Shown here: positions 12,001-17,265 of the stretch, piece after piece
Layout: each line of letters begins with the position of its first letter
Numbering within the stretch: position 1 is the stretch's first letter
Source of the DNA: Gordonia sp. KTR9
GTDB taxonomy: Bacteria; Actinomycetota; Actinomycetes; Mycobacteriales; Mycobacteriaceae
DNA length: 64,000 nt
NCBI RefSeq assembly: GCF_000143885.2
Contig: NC_018581.1
Coordinates: forward strand, 4,402,001-4,466,000
Direction: 5' to 3'
Notes under the pieces: generated by a model
Databases searched by the model: none
Seen by the model: only the letters and a program-made list of their open reading frames with translations
What the model was told of the DNA's origin: nothing
Position numbers and translations under genes: made by a program

Positions 12001-13055
12001 CTCAGGAGCTCGCCCTGCACGGAGGTCACCACGTCGCCGAGGGTGCGGCCGGCGACGGGGACGCGCAGCGGCACCACGTTCGCGACCATGCCGCCTGACC
12101 TGCGCAGCACGGCCGAGTGCCTGCCGGACACCGGCAGACTGAGGAGCACCTCGGCACTTCCGGTCATCCGCGCGAGGTACGCGGCGAAGGCCGCGACGAT
12201 CACCGGGGTGACGCCGCCTCCCTCGTGCGCGGCGACGTCGAGGAGTCGAGCCGTGTCCTCGGGTATCGGCGCGCTCACCAGGATCGGGTGCAGCGTCGGC
12301 TTGCCGTGCCGCCCGGCCAGCGTGACGACCGGTGGGGCGCCCTCGAGGTGTTCGCTCCAGTACTTCCGGTCGTTGTCGTGACGGGTCGACCCCGGATACG
12401 ACGCATCCTGGGCGATGATGTCGGCGATGTCGCTCGCCTTCGACGGCGGGGCCGCGTCGCCGCGAACCGCAGCGTTGTACAACTCGGTGATCCGCCGGAC
12501 CATCGTCACGGCGGCGAACCCGTCGAGCGCGATGTGGTGGGCACGGAGATACCAGATGTAGTGCTCGTCCCCGACTCGGTAGACGATGCTCGTCATCAGG
12601 TGATCCGCGAGCAGATCGAGCGGTCTCGTGTAGTCGAGCAGCATCAGCCGATGAGCCGAGGCGATCGGATCGGCCTCGTCCCGCAGGTCCACGGTGCTCA
12701 CCGGGCCGCCCTGCGCGGCCACGTACTGCCGTGGTTCGCCGTCGACGACGATCAGACGGAGGTGCCCCGATCCGAACTCCCGCCCGGTGATCCGGCAGAC
12801 CCTTGCCAGCAACTCGGTGTCCAGCTCGCCATCGATGTCGACGTACTGCGCCACCGAGATCGGCAGGTCCCCGGCGAGATGCTGCGCGAACCAGATCCCG
12901 CGTTGCGCGGCGGACAGCGGCAGCGAGTCGATGCCGGAGTCCGGTCTCGTCGGGGCGTCGGCGCCGACCGGTTTCGGCGAACGGCCGTCGGTTGTGGGCT
13001 GGGTCGTCGCGGCATGCGCGGACGGGTGTACGAGGTCCTTGTCGGAGATGGTCAC
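1..13055 (-). CDS. Multimodular non-ribosomal peptide synthetase (3' end beyond window)
   Basis: Builds a peptide by thiotemplate chemistry; the product is unknown. The open frame runs from a GTG at 13055 (GGAGG four bases upstream) off the left edge, giving about 4350 codons. Approximate domains: C1 12930-11640 (HHIALDG); A1 11600-10100; T1 10060-9870 (LGGDSI); E1 9830-8480 (HHLAVDG); C2 8400-7100 (HHIVLDG); A2 6920-5480; T2 5400-5210 (LGGDSI); C3 5085-3790 (HHVILDG); A3 3740-2190; T3 2150-1900 (LGGDSL); C4 1880-600 (HHIAGDG); A4 530-1, cut in its FTSGS motif. Starting with a C domain suggests acylation of the first residue or an upstream partner. By hand alignment to GrsA the A1-A3 pocket residues read DAETVGEIT, DASIAVHIW and DAFVAALIW, which I cannot assign. 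Module 1 epimerises its residue. C3 resembles C2 although no E domain lies between them. A repeat adds two 13-residue units in A3. No MbtH gene is visible. Confidence 0.95.
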   Translation of the reverse strand, partial: MTISDKDLVHPSAHAATTQPTTDGRSPKPVGADAPTRPDSGIDSLPLSAAQRGIWFAQHLAGDLPISVAQYVDIDGELDTELLARVCRITGREFGSGHLRLIVVDGEPRQYVAAQGGPVSTVDLRDEADPIASAHRLMLLDYTRPLDLLADHLMTSIVYRVGDEHYIWYLRAHHIALDGFAAVTMVRRITELYNAAVRGDAAPPSKASDIADIIAQDASYPGSTRHDNDRKYWSEHLEGAPPVVTLAGRHGKPTLHPILVSAPIPEDTARLLDVAAHEGGGVTPVIVAAFAAYLARMTGSAEVLLSLPVSGRHSAVLRRSGGMVANVVPLRVPVAGRTLGDVVTSVQGELLSALRRQRYRQEDIFADMGMARDESAAFGPAVNLMMVDSEVVLGEVTGRLHVLTSGPTSDLFVNIYPGAGKSSTHIDLQGNPNIYTPDELTAHHRRFLMFLHEFLGGAPDDHVGRLPVLDEQERATLLPVRGAQAARPRLLAEILADTVARHGDSIAVCAPGRSMTYRELDAASSRLAHRLLAAGCAPEESVAVLLRRSLDTVVAVWAVAKTGAAIVQVDPEYPRKRIEHIFADSGARAAITVDEFADRVPPAAIRIDVGDLAQGDGADDLGAGAGTDGAVRARLENVAYLTYTSGSTGVPKGVQVTHSGLASLIADRTEAYGLGPASRVSYALSPSFDASMEQLLTCFATGAALVIVPPEIIGGDRLTRLLADERVTHLTLTPAMLATVEPEPLTRLQTVVVGGDRCAPHVVERWTRSATMINEYGPTESTITASSSVVEPTGNVTVGGPIRGTSVMVLDHALEPVPMGTAGELYLAGPGLARGYAHLSGQTAARFVAHPHGAPGARMYRTGDLARWVGPSASPRLELLGRTDFQLKIRGYRIEPGEIDAALTGHAAVDQSVTVPARNHAGTTVLASYVVPAAGERAEPAELERFARECLPPHLVPAVITTLDALPLNSFGKVDRRALPAPVFASARSGRPPSTPREYQLAQLFSEVLGVAEVGADDSFFVLGGDSILSIQLVARAKTNGLSFTTQDVFEHKTVAALAAMASDVADDTGLGELPGGAIGSLPLSPIMHAMLERGPIDRFGQAALVELPPAVERDELVRTLSAVLDRHDILRAALVDDLADQPHVVVRPPGAIDAGEALEHVWLERRDADEVDRHLQAAADRLDPRAGELVRFVWMQDRDRTVPDLMWLVIHHLAVDGVSWRIILADLAMASHHVREGRAPRFGPPTTSVRRWVHGLVEQAPARTTAELDRWTEVMAPDDRLLGRRALDPDRDIVATAGRLRMRIPADVTEAVLTTIPARFHGSANDALLAALALALAQWRRRCGQDDGSELIALEGHGREEAAVPGADLTSTVGWFTSRFPVRLELHGVDVEDALTGGEAAGRAIKQVKEQLRAAPDHGVGYGMVRYLDPIGRDRLGSRPEPQISLNYLGRMGTGDHTGPWMPARGFDALAGTGDPWMALPAVIDINAIAEQGPAGLELDAGWDYASLVLDRVDVEELAGLWVQALKGLAQHVRSGTAGGHTPSDFPLVSATQAEVDGWTRAHPSIVDVWPLTALQSGLLFHATYDDAADGYTVQAELRLGGHLRPERMRRAAQALIDRHDSLRVAFVETGAGPRQILLDDVSVDWSDSDLTGIADTGDRDRALRGLIAESAAPFDLARPPLLRFRLVRTGSGDTADADEYLLSITNHHIVLDGWSMPVLISELLGLYLTDGDEKGDTGLPAPRTFRDYLQWLHTRDHDATTRAWQETLAGIESPTRLTGVPERGATGEVGETGLELDIATTEAIAGLGRAHGVTANTSIQVAWALLLSIMTGRSDVVFGNTVSDRPASIPGIEQMIGLFINTLPVRIRLDPDERVVDLLTRAQSEQAAMLDHRDIGLAELQRVTGVADMFDTATVLESYPVDPDEINRMLADAGLRWNGLTAHDATPYPVSLQVTPPRPGRADHSATDRSGTYELVLKYAVDRLDRESADVLLERFVLLLRQIAAEPGRKVAALASCWDTERSALCPIEGPPAVSARVLRDILAETARLYPEAPAVGADGATMTYRELERRGDRLAGELAARGVGPETAVALAVPRSAALIVAIWAVARTGAAFVAVDPGNPAYRIAELLTDARSTIGVTVDAVVPNLPDTVEWLTLVGPGTLPLGEGVAFSDRPDRSRPLRPDNAAYLIFTSGSTGRPKAVHITHRGLADRVVEYAESFAVQPDSTILQVASPGFDACVSEVLVAHSAGACLVVAPPEVYGGSELEDLLRTERVSHAIITPTVLNTMDPSRLPALRIIAVVGEATGADIVNRWSPGRRLMNHYGPTETTIWATGANDLRPGEPVTIGEPIRGVSAFVLDTWLRPVPVGVVGELYLGGPGLARGYFDRPGVSATRFVADPVRGSGERLYRTGDAVRWVRAEGALRLEYLGRNDHQVKIHGLRIETGDIDAHLARNAGVAQSATVLQRGPGGRPVIVSYVVGTPDETMDVHALHDELANTLPHYMVPAAIVELESMPVTRSGKVDTKALRQCDFRAESSGGRPPETAAERIIAALFAEVLQLDDVTADDNFFTLGGDSIVSMQLVASAKAAGLSITPRAVFEAKTVAALAAVATGTDGVRRSSGSAEAPAAESAAHLEELPDIDLDGLRRRFPRLADVWPLSPTQSGIHFHSTLDPDVVDDYTVQSTIALSGPVDADLLHRAAQALVDRHDILRTAFVPTSRGPRQIVVSGVEVRFRAVDLAGGDRAAARRIAADDAAAGFDLAEPSLIRFTLVQLDRDRFALHVTNHHVILDGWSMPLLLGELLQYYGDPAQIGAAGPAASYRDYLSWLADQDHDASAAAWARAYADVDGPTRVTRRGAATTGVAAGEITAELPGQEYARLRSAAAESAVTVGTALSAAWALVLRTLTGDTDVVLGSAVAGRPPELPGVDRALGMFLNTVPIRVRLEPSMSLRELLVHVQDTNALVLDHHYVGLPAIHRAVGRPDLFDTALAFQSFPLREDVLQQLVASAGLHVDGITGLDATPYPLSVVVAPKVDGGEGEPGLGITVRFHRDEFDESRAREIVDHFVECLARIADEPGSRLGDLSPAGHEDGAGRIDEMPQPATLLDILTAAAAHDPDASAVTCGERSMSYRQLTDESDRVARQILRRAEGRVVACALPRSVEAVIAIWAAAKAGVPFLPLDPNLPAERLEFVLADSRAGSGITVGACRAGLPDSVDWIVLDDPRADPRSLRSELASVSDPRSLRSELASVSKGQPSGPVTDAERGGPIRIGDNAYVIYTSGSTGTPKGVVVSHRGLAHVVEAQRAVLGVDPSSTVLQVASPSFDAFVFELLMAHGSGGRLVVSPPEVYGGPDLANLIRREKISHAVLTPSALATVPADGLDALRVLATAGEPVGLELVARWAGGRRMVNLYGPTEATIWATASTPLRVGEPITIGTAVGPVGTLVLDSWLRPVPQGVVGELYLVGPGLADSYVGRAATTAARFVPCPADGPGTRMYRTGDLVRISRAGELEYLGRNDFQVKVRGTRVEVAEIDARLGSRDGVAYAVTVPHGGSGTPQCLVSYVTAAPGVSLSGAELRRSLEQTLPAYMVPAAVVVLDEIPLTPTGKLDRRRLPEPVFAAREFRAPSNRVEATVATVFGEVLGIRRVGADDDFFTLGGDSLSASVVTARLGAELGVRIPLRSVFEAPGVAALAELAASSVGARRTPLTAAVRPERIPLSLAQQRMWFLNRMEPESPAYNIPVVLELTGHVDLSALEQALGDVVGRHEVLRTIYPETDGEPCQLILDEAPVVLESVRASVAEVEDVVVGFVRRGFDVTASVPMRVAVVAVDPDGAGAVPGSRADGRFLLVLVVHHIAGDGQSMAPLARDVMTAYTARLAGGEPSWEPLAIQYADYALWQREVLGRNDDPDSLMRSQLDFWRSAMADAPDVLDLPTDRPRPPVATLAGGQVPVAIDARLHGQLLALARAHGASLFMVLHAALATVLGRLSGGDDVVIGTPVAGRGEPGLEPIVGMFVNTLALRTDLDAAESFAGLLDRVRDVDLDAFEHSDVPFERIVSELNPQRSTAHHPLFQVALAFQNLSGVDLELPDLRVSRAQADTGICQFDLQLVLAESYTDTGAAQGISGTMMFARDLFDPATVAVFVRRLQLVLDAIVTDASTPVGDIDWLGGTERAELLSVVGSGAVTEPRLLPEVFANAVEIDPDGAAVIAGDVELSYGDLDRRSNRLARQLIRSGAAPERPVVVAVERSVDSLVAWWAVVKSGAPYVPVDPHYPAARIEQMVSDSAASLGITTGQSRPALSGAVDWVVLDDPATTTAVDEQSSSPIEQSDRVCPVRPANTAWVVFTSGS
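3284..3369. repeat. Dispersed repeat with in-frame 39-bp tandem duplication inside the NRPS
   Basis: Two exact 39-bp units (3292-3330 and 3331-3369) lie in the A3 domain just before the YTSGSTG motif. Read on the minus strand each adds DPRSLRSELASVS, so the frame stays open. The full element, 3284-3322, starts and ends like the intergenic repeat at 47453-47497: minus-strand GCTCCCTGAGG at one end and CGAAGGGTC at the other. It therefore looks like a dispersed repeat that entered a coding sequence and then duplicated. Confidence 0.8.
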
Positions 13056-13608
13056 TTGGCCTCCATGCGTTCGTATAGATCGCACTCGTCCGAGGCGGGA
13101 CGACCCGAGCGGACCCCGCAGACCACGGGACGAAGAATTCCACGACCCCGCGCAAGATCAAGCCAAGAAGCCCCCCTGGAGAGCTGTCGCCCCGTCGACA
13201 AATCGGAACATTACTCCCGATTAACATTCGCCGACATCAATTTTCGGCAAAGGCAAAATGTGGGTAAAGGTGCGGTAATGAGACCTGGGATAACGTCTCG
13301 AAAACGTCACGAAACATCGAATGGTCTCATCGGATGAGTTTCCCGAAAAGCATGGATTTTCGGGCATGTCTCTGATTTTCAGTTACGCATGCAAAAAAAT
13401 CGAATGCGGATTCATCAGTCTTGACTCTTGTGTCAAACATCAAGCGACAGTTGTGATTTGAGCCCATGCACCATTGGCACCATTGAACACATTGGTCACG
13501 AATCGCCCAGAAAGGTCATATGTACTGTTAGGTTCTATTGCTAACGAATAACTTCTTCACGCTAAACCTCGGAATATCGTCGGATACTCCGGTCACACTT
13601 TGATGTAA
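13056..13608 (-). promoter_or_regulatory. AT-rich, dyad-rich promoter/leader region of the NRPS
   Basis: No credible gene lies in these 553 bases, and 13200-13600 is clearly more AT-rich than its surroundings. Inverted repeats: AATCGG/CCGATT (13201-13222), GCCGA/TCGGC (13230-13248), GAGAC/GTCTC (13280-13299), an 8-bp stem CCCGAAAA/TTTTCGGG with a 7-nt loop (13342-13364), TTGACTCTTGTGTCAA (13421-13436) and GTTAG/CTAAC (13527-13545). On the minus strand the fifth dyad contains TTGACA, a perfect -35, though no good -10 follows at 17 bp. If transcription starts there, the NRPS mRNA has a structured leader of roughly 350 nt. Which protein or ligand acts here cannot be told from the sequence. Confidence 0.5.
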
Positions 13609-14142
13609 TCACTCCGGTGAATCACTCGGATTCGCAGTGTCATTCACCGATACGACACGGTCCACATCCGGCCGGCTTCGAGCCAGACGACCGGCAGCGG
13701 TGGCCGTCCCCGCCCCGACCGGGCACCATCCGACCGCCCGCGCCAGACCCTGCGGGGCCATCCCGCTCGAGATGGACTCGTGTTTGCCGACGACGTAGGT
13801 CTCGTGCCAGATCCCGACGGAGTCGGTGTCGGCGAGTTCCCGGTTGAACCACCGCCAGACAGGCAGGTGCGGCGCGCCGGGGTCGGACGCGAATCGCCTC
13901 AGATCGTCGGCGCTGCGCCAGTACGACAGCACCATGAGGGAGCGGCCCATATACAGACGGGCGTCGAGCATGCCGGCTTCCGGTCGCCGCCGGAGGTGGA
14001 TCAGCATCTTCGGCATCGCCGCCATCACGGGGAGCCAGGCACGCACACGCCACGGACGGGTCACCCGCATCCCGATCACGAACACCGCCGTGCCCGCGGG
14101 TGGAACGGCATTGGTCATCCGGGCGGCTCGACGAGAAGACAT
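13609..14142 (-). CDS. DUF4188 domain protein (dimeric alpha/beta-barrel monooxygenase-like)
   Basis: A 177-residue protein of the DUF4188 family, which has the fold of antibiotic-biosynthesis-type monooxygenases; no substrate is established. Typical family stretches are visible: FVIGMRVTRPWRVRAWLPV near the N-terminus, YMGRSLMVLSYWRSADDL in the middle and SVGIWHETYVV followed by MAPQGLA. The start at 14142 is chosen because GGAGG lies five bases upstream; an ATG six codons earlier has no ribosome binding site. It is divergent from the TetR gene at 14205, with direct repeats between them, so it is probably that repressor's target. The C-terminal 30 residues are polar and low in conservation. 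Confidence 0.75.
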   Translation of the reverse strand: MSSRRAARMTNAVPPAGTAVFVIGMRVTRPWRVRAWLPVMAAMPKMLIHLRRRPEAGMLDARLYMGRSLMVLSYWRSADDLRRFASDPGAPHLPVWRWFNRELADTDSVGIWHETYVVGKHESISSGMAPQGLARAVGWCPVGAGTATAAGRLARSRPDVDRVVSVNDTANPSDSPE

Positions 14143-14167
14143 GGTGACCTCCGGATTCATTTTCTAA

Positions 14168-14193
14168 CGTTGTTATGAAACGATGTTATGAAA
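14168..14193. promoter_or_regulatory. Tandem 13-bp direct repeat, likely TetR operator
   Basis: CGTTGTTATGAAA is followed at once by CGATGTTATGAAA (one mismatch) between the DUF4188 and TetR genes; TAACGTTGTTA (14165-14175) overlaps the first copy as a short inverted repeat. Position between divergent genes, one encoding a TetR-type repressor, makes this the obvious operator. It covers the predicted 5' region of both genes. Confidence 0.55.
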
Positions 14194-14204
14194 TCATCGG
14201 GATC

Positions 14205-14789
14205 ATGGCAAGACCGCGATCCCATACCGACGACGTGCGTACCCGGTTACTCGACGAAGCGGTTCGCATGGTGGCCGCGAACGGCATCGGCGCACTGTCG
14301 GTTCGACAGGTGGCCCACGCCGCCGACACGTCCACCGCCGCGGTCTACTCCCTGTTCGGCAACAAAGAAGGTTTGTCACGCGCGATCCTGGTGCGCGCGT
14401 TCGACTCGTTCGCGCATGCACAGCGCTCCGCCGCCGCGGGTGCTGCCGACCCGGCGACGCTGACCGGTCTGGGGATCGCCTACGTCGGGTGGGCGCTGGA
14501 GAATCCCCGGCTGTACGAGCTGATGTTCGGGGATGCGCTCGTGGGAGTCGAGCGCACCGAGGAGACCCGCGCGGCCGCGAAGCGCGCGATCACCCCGTTA
14601 CGCGAGGGAGTGCAGGCAGCGATCGGAGCCGGGCTGCTCCGTGCCGCGGACACCGACACCGTCGTCGCGTCGTTGTGGGCGCAGGTGCACGGCATGGCGA
14701 CGCTCCTGCTGTCCGGCAACTACCCGGAGGGAGCCGACCCGGTGGCCGCCGCAACCGCCGTCATCGACGGGTGGCGCACTCCCGCCTGA
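14205..14789 (+). CDS. TetR/AcrR-family transcriptional regulator
   Basis: A 194-residue one-component repressor. The N-terminal helix-turn-helix is clear (LSVRQVAHAADTSTAAVYSL followed by FGNKEGL, residues about 30-60), and the C-terminal part resembles the TetR_C_33/WHG ligand-binding domain, with YVGWALENPRLYELMFGDAL. The chosen start, MARPRSHTDD, is typical of the family; an ATG ten codons upstream lies inside the direct repeats. It probably represses itself and the divergent DUF4188 gene. The ligand is unknown. Confidence 0.85.
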   Translation: MARPRSHTDDVRTRLLDEAVRMVAANGIGALSVRQVAHAADTSTAAVYSLFGNKEGLSRAILVRAFDSFAHAQRSAAAGAADPATLTGLGIAYVGWALENPRLYELMFGDALVGVERTEETRAAAKRAITPLREGVQAAIGAGLLRAADTDTVVASLWAQVHGMATLLLSGNYPEGADPVAAATAVIDGWRTPA

Positions 14790-14815
14790 CCGCGACGGGC
14801 CACTAGGGTGTCGGT

Positions 14816-15319
14816 ATGGCAGGGCGCAGCATGGATTTCGACCCCATCGCCGAGGCACGGGAGAACTGGACCCAGGCGGGGTGGGGCGAGGTCGCCGACG
14901 GCATGGTGGCGGTCACCTCGGTGATGCGTGCGCACCAGATCCTGCTCGCCCGCGTCGAGGCCGCGCTCCGGCCGTACGACCTCAGCTTCTCCCGCTTCGA
15001 ACTCCTCCGGCTGCTGGCGTTCTCGCGGCACGGCTCCCTGCCCATCACCAAGGCGAGCGACCGGCTCCAGGTCCATGTCACCAGCGTGACCCACGCGATC
15101 CGCCGGCTCGAAGAGGGCGGACTCGTCCGCCGCGTCCCACATCCCACCGACGGACGCACGACACTCGTCGAGATCACCGAGCTCGGACAGAAGACGGTGA
15201 GCGACGCGACGGAGACCCTCAACAGCGAGGTCTTCGGCGACGTCGGCATGTCCGACGACGAGATGACCGGGCTCGTCGGCGCGATCCAGTCACTGCGGAA
15301 GCACAACGGGGACTTCTGA
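14816..15319 (+). CDS. MarR-family transcriptional regulator
   Basis: A 167-residue winged-helix regulator. The DNA-binding region spans about residues 70-125: LPITKASDRLQVHVTSVTHA, then RRLEEGGLVRR and the wing PTDGRTTLVEITELG. Flanking helices would form the dimer interface. A TAGGGT -10 at 14804-14809 lies six bases before the ATG, so the mRNA is probably leaderless. An in-frame ATG five codons in is a less likely start. Targets are not evident; the neighbours are an independent TetR unit and an AbiEi/DUF559 gene. The stop codon is followed four bases later by a hairpin (15323-15361). Confidence 0.85.
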   Translation: MAGRSMDFDPIAEARENWTQAGWGEVADGMVAVTSVMRAHQILLARVEAALRPYDLSFSRFELLRLLAFSRHGSLPITKASDRLQVHVTSVTHAIRRLEEGGLVRRVPHPTDGRTTLVEITELGQKTVSDATETLNSEVFGDVGMSDDEMTGLVGAIQSLRKHNGDF

Positions 15320-15322
15320 TCG

Positions 15323-15361
15323 GTATGACTTTGTAGTCGGTTTCCGGACCCGATGTCATAC
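15323..15361. repeat. Imperfect hairpin related to the one at 16292-16334
   Basis: A 39-nt inverted repeat with perfect 7-bp ends GTATGAC/GTCATAC, weaker pairing inside and a CGG/CCG stem around a TTT loop. Its ends and CGG-type core match the stronger hairpin at the 3' end of the following gene, so the AbiEi/DUF559 gene has a related palindrome on each side. It also sits directly after the MarR stop codon and could act as a 3'-end hairpin; no T-run follows. Confidence 0.65.
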
Positions 15362-15419
15362 AGGTCTCTCGCGCCGCCGCCGATGGGAACCGCATTACCG
15401 TCGGCGGCGTCGAAGCATC

Positions 15420-16340
15420 ATGGACATCACCGAATTGACAGTTCGCCGCGACGGCATCTTCTCAGCCCGAGAAGCTCGTGAGTGCGGCGCGGACTCGTCG
15501 ACGATCCGCCGCAGAGTGGCAGCCGGGGAGTGGACCGCGGTGGCCCGCGGTGTGTATCTGGTGACCGGGCATGCCCGAGCGGCGTGTGCCCAGGCCCGGA
15601 TCGCGGTGCTGTCGGTGCATGCCGATGCGGTTCTGGGCGGTGCAGCGGCCGCCTGGTGGCTCGGACTCCACGACACCGAGCCCAGAAAGCACGTCGTCTA
15701 CACGGGAACCCGGGGTAAGGCACGACGATCGTCGGCAACCGCGGTGGTTCGGTACCGGCACCTGCACGACGAGGACATCGCGGTACACCGAGGACTTCGG
15801 ACCACCGCGCCTGCCATGACCGTCCTCGACGCATCGTTGGAGTTGGGGATCAGCGTCATCGACTCCGCCCTGTTGACGAAGCGGGTGACCGTCGACGCGC
15901 TCCTGGTTGCCCACGCCCGCTATCCCCGACGCCATGGCGCTCCGCGCGTTGCGTCGTATCTGCGGCTGCTCGGGGAGGGGGCTCGTTCGGAAGCCGAGCG
16001 GATGACGGTCCGATTGTTCACCGCGGGCGGGCTCACCGGATGGGTGGCGAACATGCCTGCCCACGGCTACGTCATCGATTTCGCGTTTCCAGACGTGAAG
16101 GTCGCCATCGAGATCGACGGTTTCGCGTTCCACCGGGACACGCGAACCTTCCAGCGGGACCGGGTGAAGAGAAATCTCCTGACCGCGAAAGGGTGGACGG
16201 TCCTCAACTTCACCTGGGCTGACCTCGTCGACCGCCCGACAGAGGTCGCTGCGAACGTCCGAGCTGCGCTCGATCGAGCAGCCGGTTGTACCCGTATGAC
16301 GTTGCGTCCGGAATACGGACACAACGTCATACGGATCTGA
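15420..16340 (+). CDS. Orphan AbiEi-type antitoxin / DUF559 endonuclease-fold protein
   Basis: A 306-residue two-domain protein of a kind common in actinobacteria. The N-terminal 55 residues match the winged-helix of type IV AbiEi antitoxins (FSAREARECGADSSTIRRRV, then GEWTAVARGVYLV). Residues about 210-290 form a DUF559/Vsr-like nuclease core: YVIDFAFPDVKVAIEIDGFA with the E-x-D pair, then FHRDTRTFQRDRVKRN and GWTVLNFTW. No AbiEii nucleotidyltransferase toxin gene is adjacent, so it is an orphan. Its last 17 codons are built from a near-perfect hairpin (16292-16334), and a related hairpin lies upstream. The biological role of this family is not established; defence or mobile-element functions are guesses. 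Confidence 0.75.
   Translation: MDITELTVRRDGIFSAREARECGADSSTIRRRVAAGEWTAVARGVYLVTGHARAACAQARIAVLSVHADAVLGGAAAAWWLGLHDTEPRKHVVYTGTRGKARRSSATAVVRYRHLHDEDIAVHRGLRTTAPAMTVLDASLELGISVIDSALLTKRVTVDALLVAHARYPRRHGAPRVASYLRLLGEGARSEAERMTVRLFTAGGLTGWVANMPAHGYVIDFAFPDVKVAIEIDGFAFHRDTRTFQRDRVKRNLLTAKGWTVLNFTWADLVDRPTEVAANVRAALDRAAGCTRMTLRPEYGHNVIRI
16292..16334. repeat. Near-perfect 19-bp-stem hairpin overlapping the 3' end of the AbiEi/DUF559 gene
   Basis: Arms CCGTATGACGTTGCGTCCG and its inverted copy pair at 18 of 19 positions around a GAATA loop. The element lies within the coding sequence and ends four bases before the TGA at 16338. No T-run follows, so it is not a classical intrinsic terminator. 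Arm ends match the hairpin at 15323-15361, suggesting a repetitive extragenic palindrome family that has become coding here. Confidence 0.8.
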
Positions 16341-16356
16341 GGGTAGCGTCGAACGA

Positions 16357-17226
16357 CTAGTGCAGCGAGGTGATGATCGCGCTGAAGTCGAGGTCGGCGT
16401 GCTGTTCGGCGAAGTTGCGGTAGAGCTGTGCGGCGTGGGTGCCCAGCGGTGCGCGGGCCCCGGTGCTGGCGACGGCGTCCATCGCCAGGCCGAGGTCCTT
16501 GTTCATCAGGGCGGTCGCGAAGCCCGGCTTGAAGTCGTTGTTCGCGGGCGAGGTCGGGACCGGCCCCGGGACCGGGCAGTTGGTCTGCACGGCCCAGCAG
16601 TTGCCGGTGGCGCCGGTGATCACGTCGTAGAGCGCCTGGTCGTCGAGCCCGAGCTTCTGGGCGAGGACGAAGGCCTCCCCCACCGCGATCTGCTGGACGG
16701 CGAGGACCATGTTGTTGCACACCTTGGCGGCCTGGCCGGCGCCGGCGGCGCCGCAGTGGATGATCTTGCCCGCCATCGGATCCAGGGTCCCGCGGGCGGC
16801 GGCGAAGGCCTCGTCCTCACCGCCGACCATGAACGCGAGGGTGCCGGCGACGGCTCCCTTGACCCCACCCGAGACCGGTGCGTCGACCTGTGCGAAGCCG
16901 TGCTCGGAGGCGAGCCGGTGGATCTCTCGCGCATCGTCGACGGAGATCGTCGACGAGTCGATGAACAGCGCACCGGTCGGGGTGGCCGGGAGGATGTCGT
17001 CGTACAGCTTCTTCACGATGCCGCCGTTGGGCAGCATCGTGATCACGACCTCGGCGGCGGACACGGCCTCGATCGCGGCCGGGAAGGTCTCGATGCCGTT
17101 GTCCTGGGCGGTCTTCACCGCCTCGGGAACCGGATCGAACCCGCGAACGGTGTGGCCGGCTTTGACCAGGTTGGCGGCCATCGGGCCACCCATGTTGCCG
17201 AGGCCGAGGAAGGCGATCGTCGTCAT
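16357..17226 (-). CDS. mmsB: 3-hydroxyisobutyrate dehydrogenase
   Basis: Oxidises 3-hydroxyisobutyrate to methylmalonate semialdehyde with NAD+ in valine degradation. This 289-residue protein has normal family length. The N-terminal Rossmann signature is GLGNMGGPMAANLVKAGH. DAPVSGGVKGA is the substrate-binding loop, and the catalytic lysine lies in GAGQAAKVCNN. It is the last gene of the mmsA-fadE-mmsB operon, 39 bases after the acyl-CoA dehydrogenase. The same three-gene order occurs in M. tuberculosis (Rv0753c-Rv0751c). Confidence 0.93.
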   Translation of the reverse strand: MTTIAFLGLGNMGGPMAANLVKAGHTVRGFDPVPEAVKTAQDNGIETFPAAIEAVSAAEVVITMLPNGGIVKKLYDDILPATPTGALFIDSSTISVDDAREIHRLASEHGFAQVDAPVSGGVKGAVAGTLAFMVGGEDEAFAAARGTLDPMAGKIIHCGAAGAGQAAKVCNNMVLAVQQIAVGEAFVLAQKLGLDDQALYDVITGATGNCWAVQTNCPVPGPVPTSPANNDFKPGFATALMNKDLGLAMDAVASTGARAPLGTHAAQLYRNFAEQHADLDFSAIITSLH

Positions 17227-17265
17227 TGTCTCTGCTTCCTACGAAAGTGGTTGTGTGGAGCGGAT

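Noticed and set aside
1..13055. Siderophore assignment of the NRPS
   Set aside because: No hydroxamate or catechol enzymes, no iron box and no transport genes are nearby, and the visible pocket residues do not read as a recognised hydroxyornithine or salicylate code.
13527..13545. Iron box upstream of the NRPS (TTAGGTT ... GCTAAC)
   Set aside because: The half-sites are too far apart for the 19-bp DtxR/IdeR consensus, so iron control of the NRPS is not supported by this site.
15420..16340. Complete type IV toxin-antitoxin system
   Set aside because: Only the AbiEi-like part is present. No AbiEii nucleotidyltransferase gene lies on either side.
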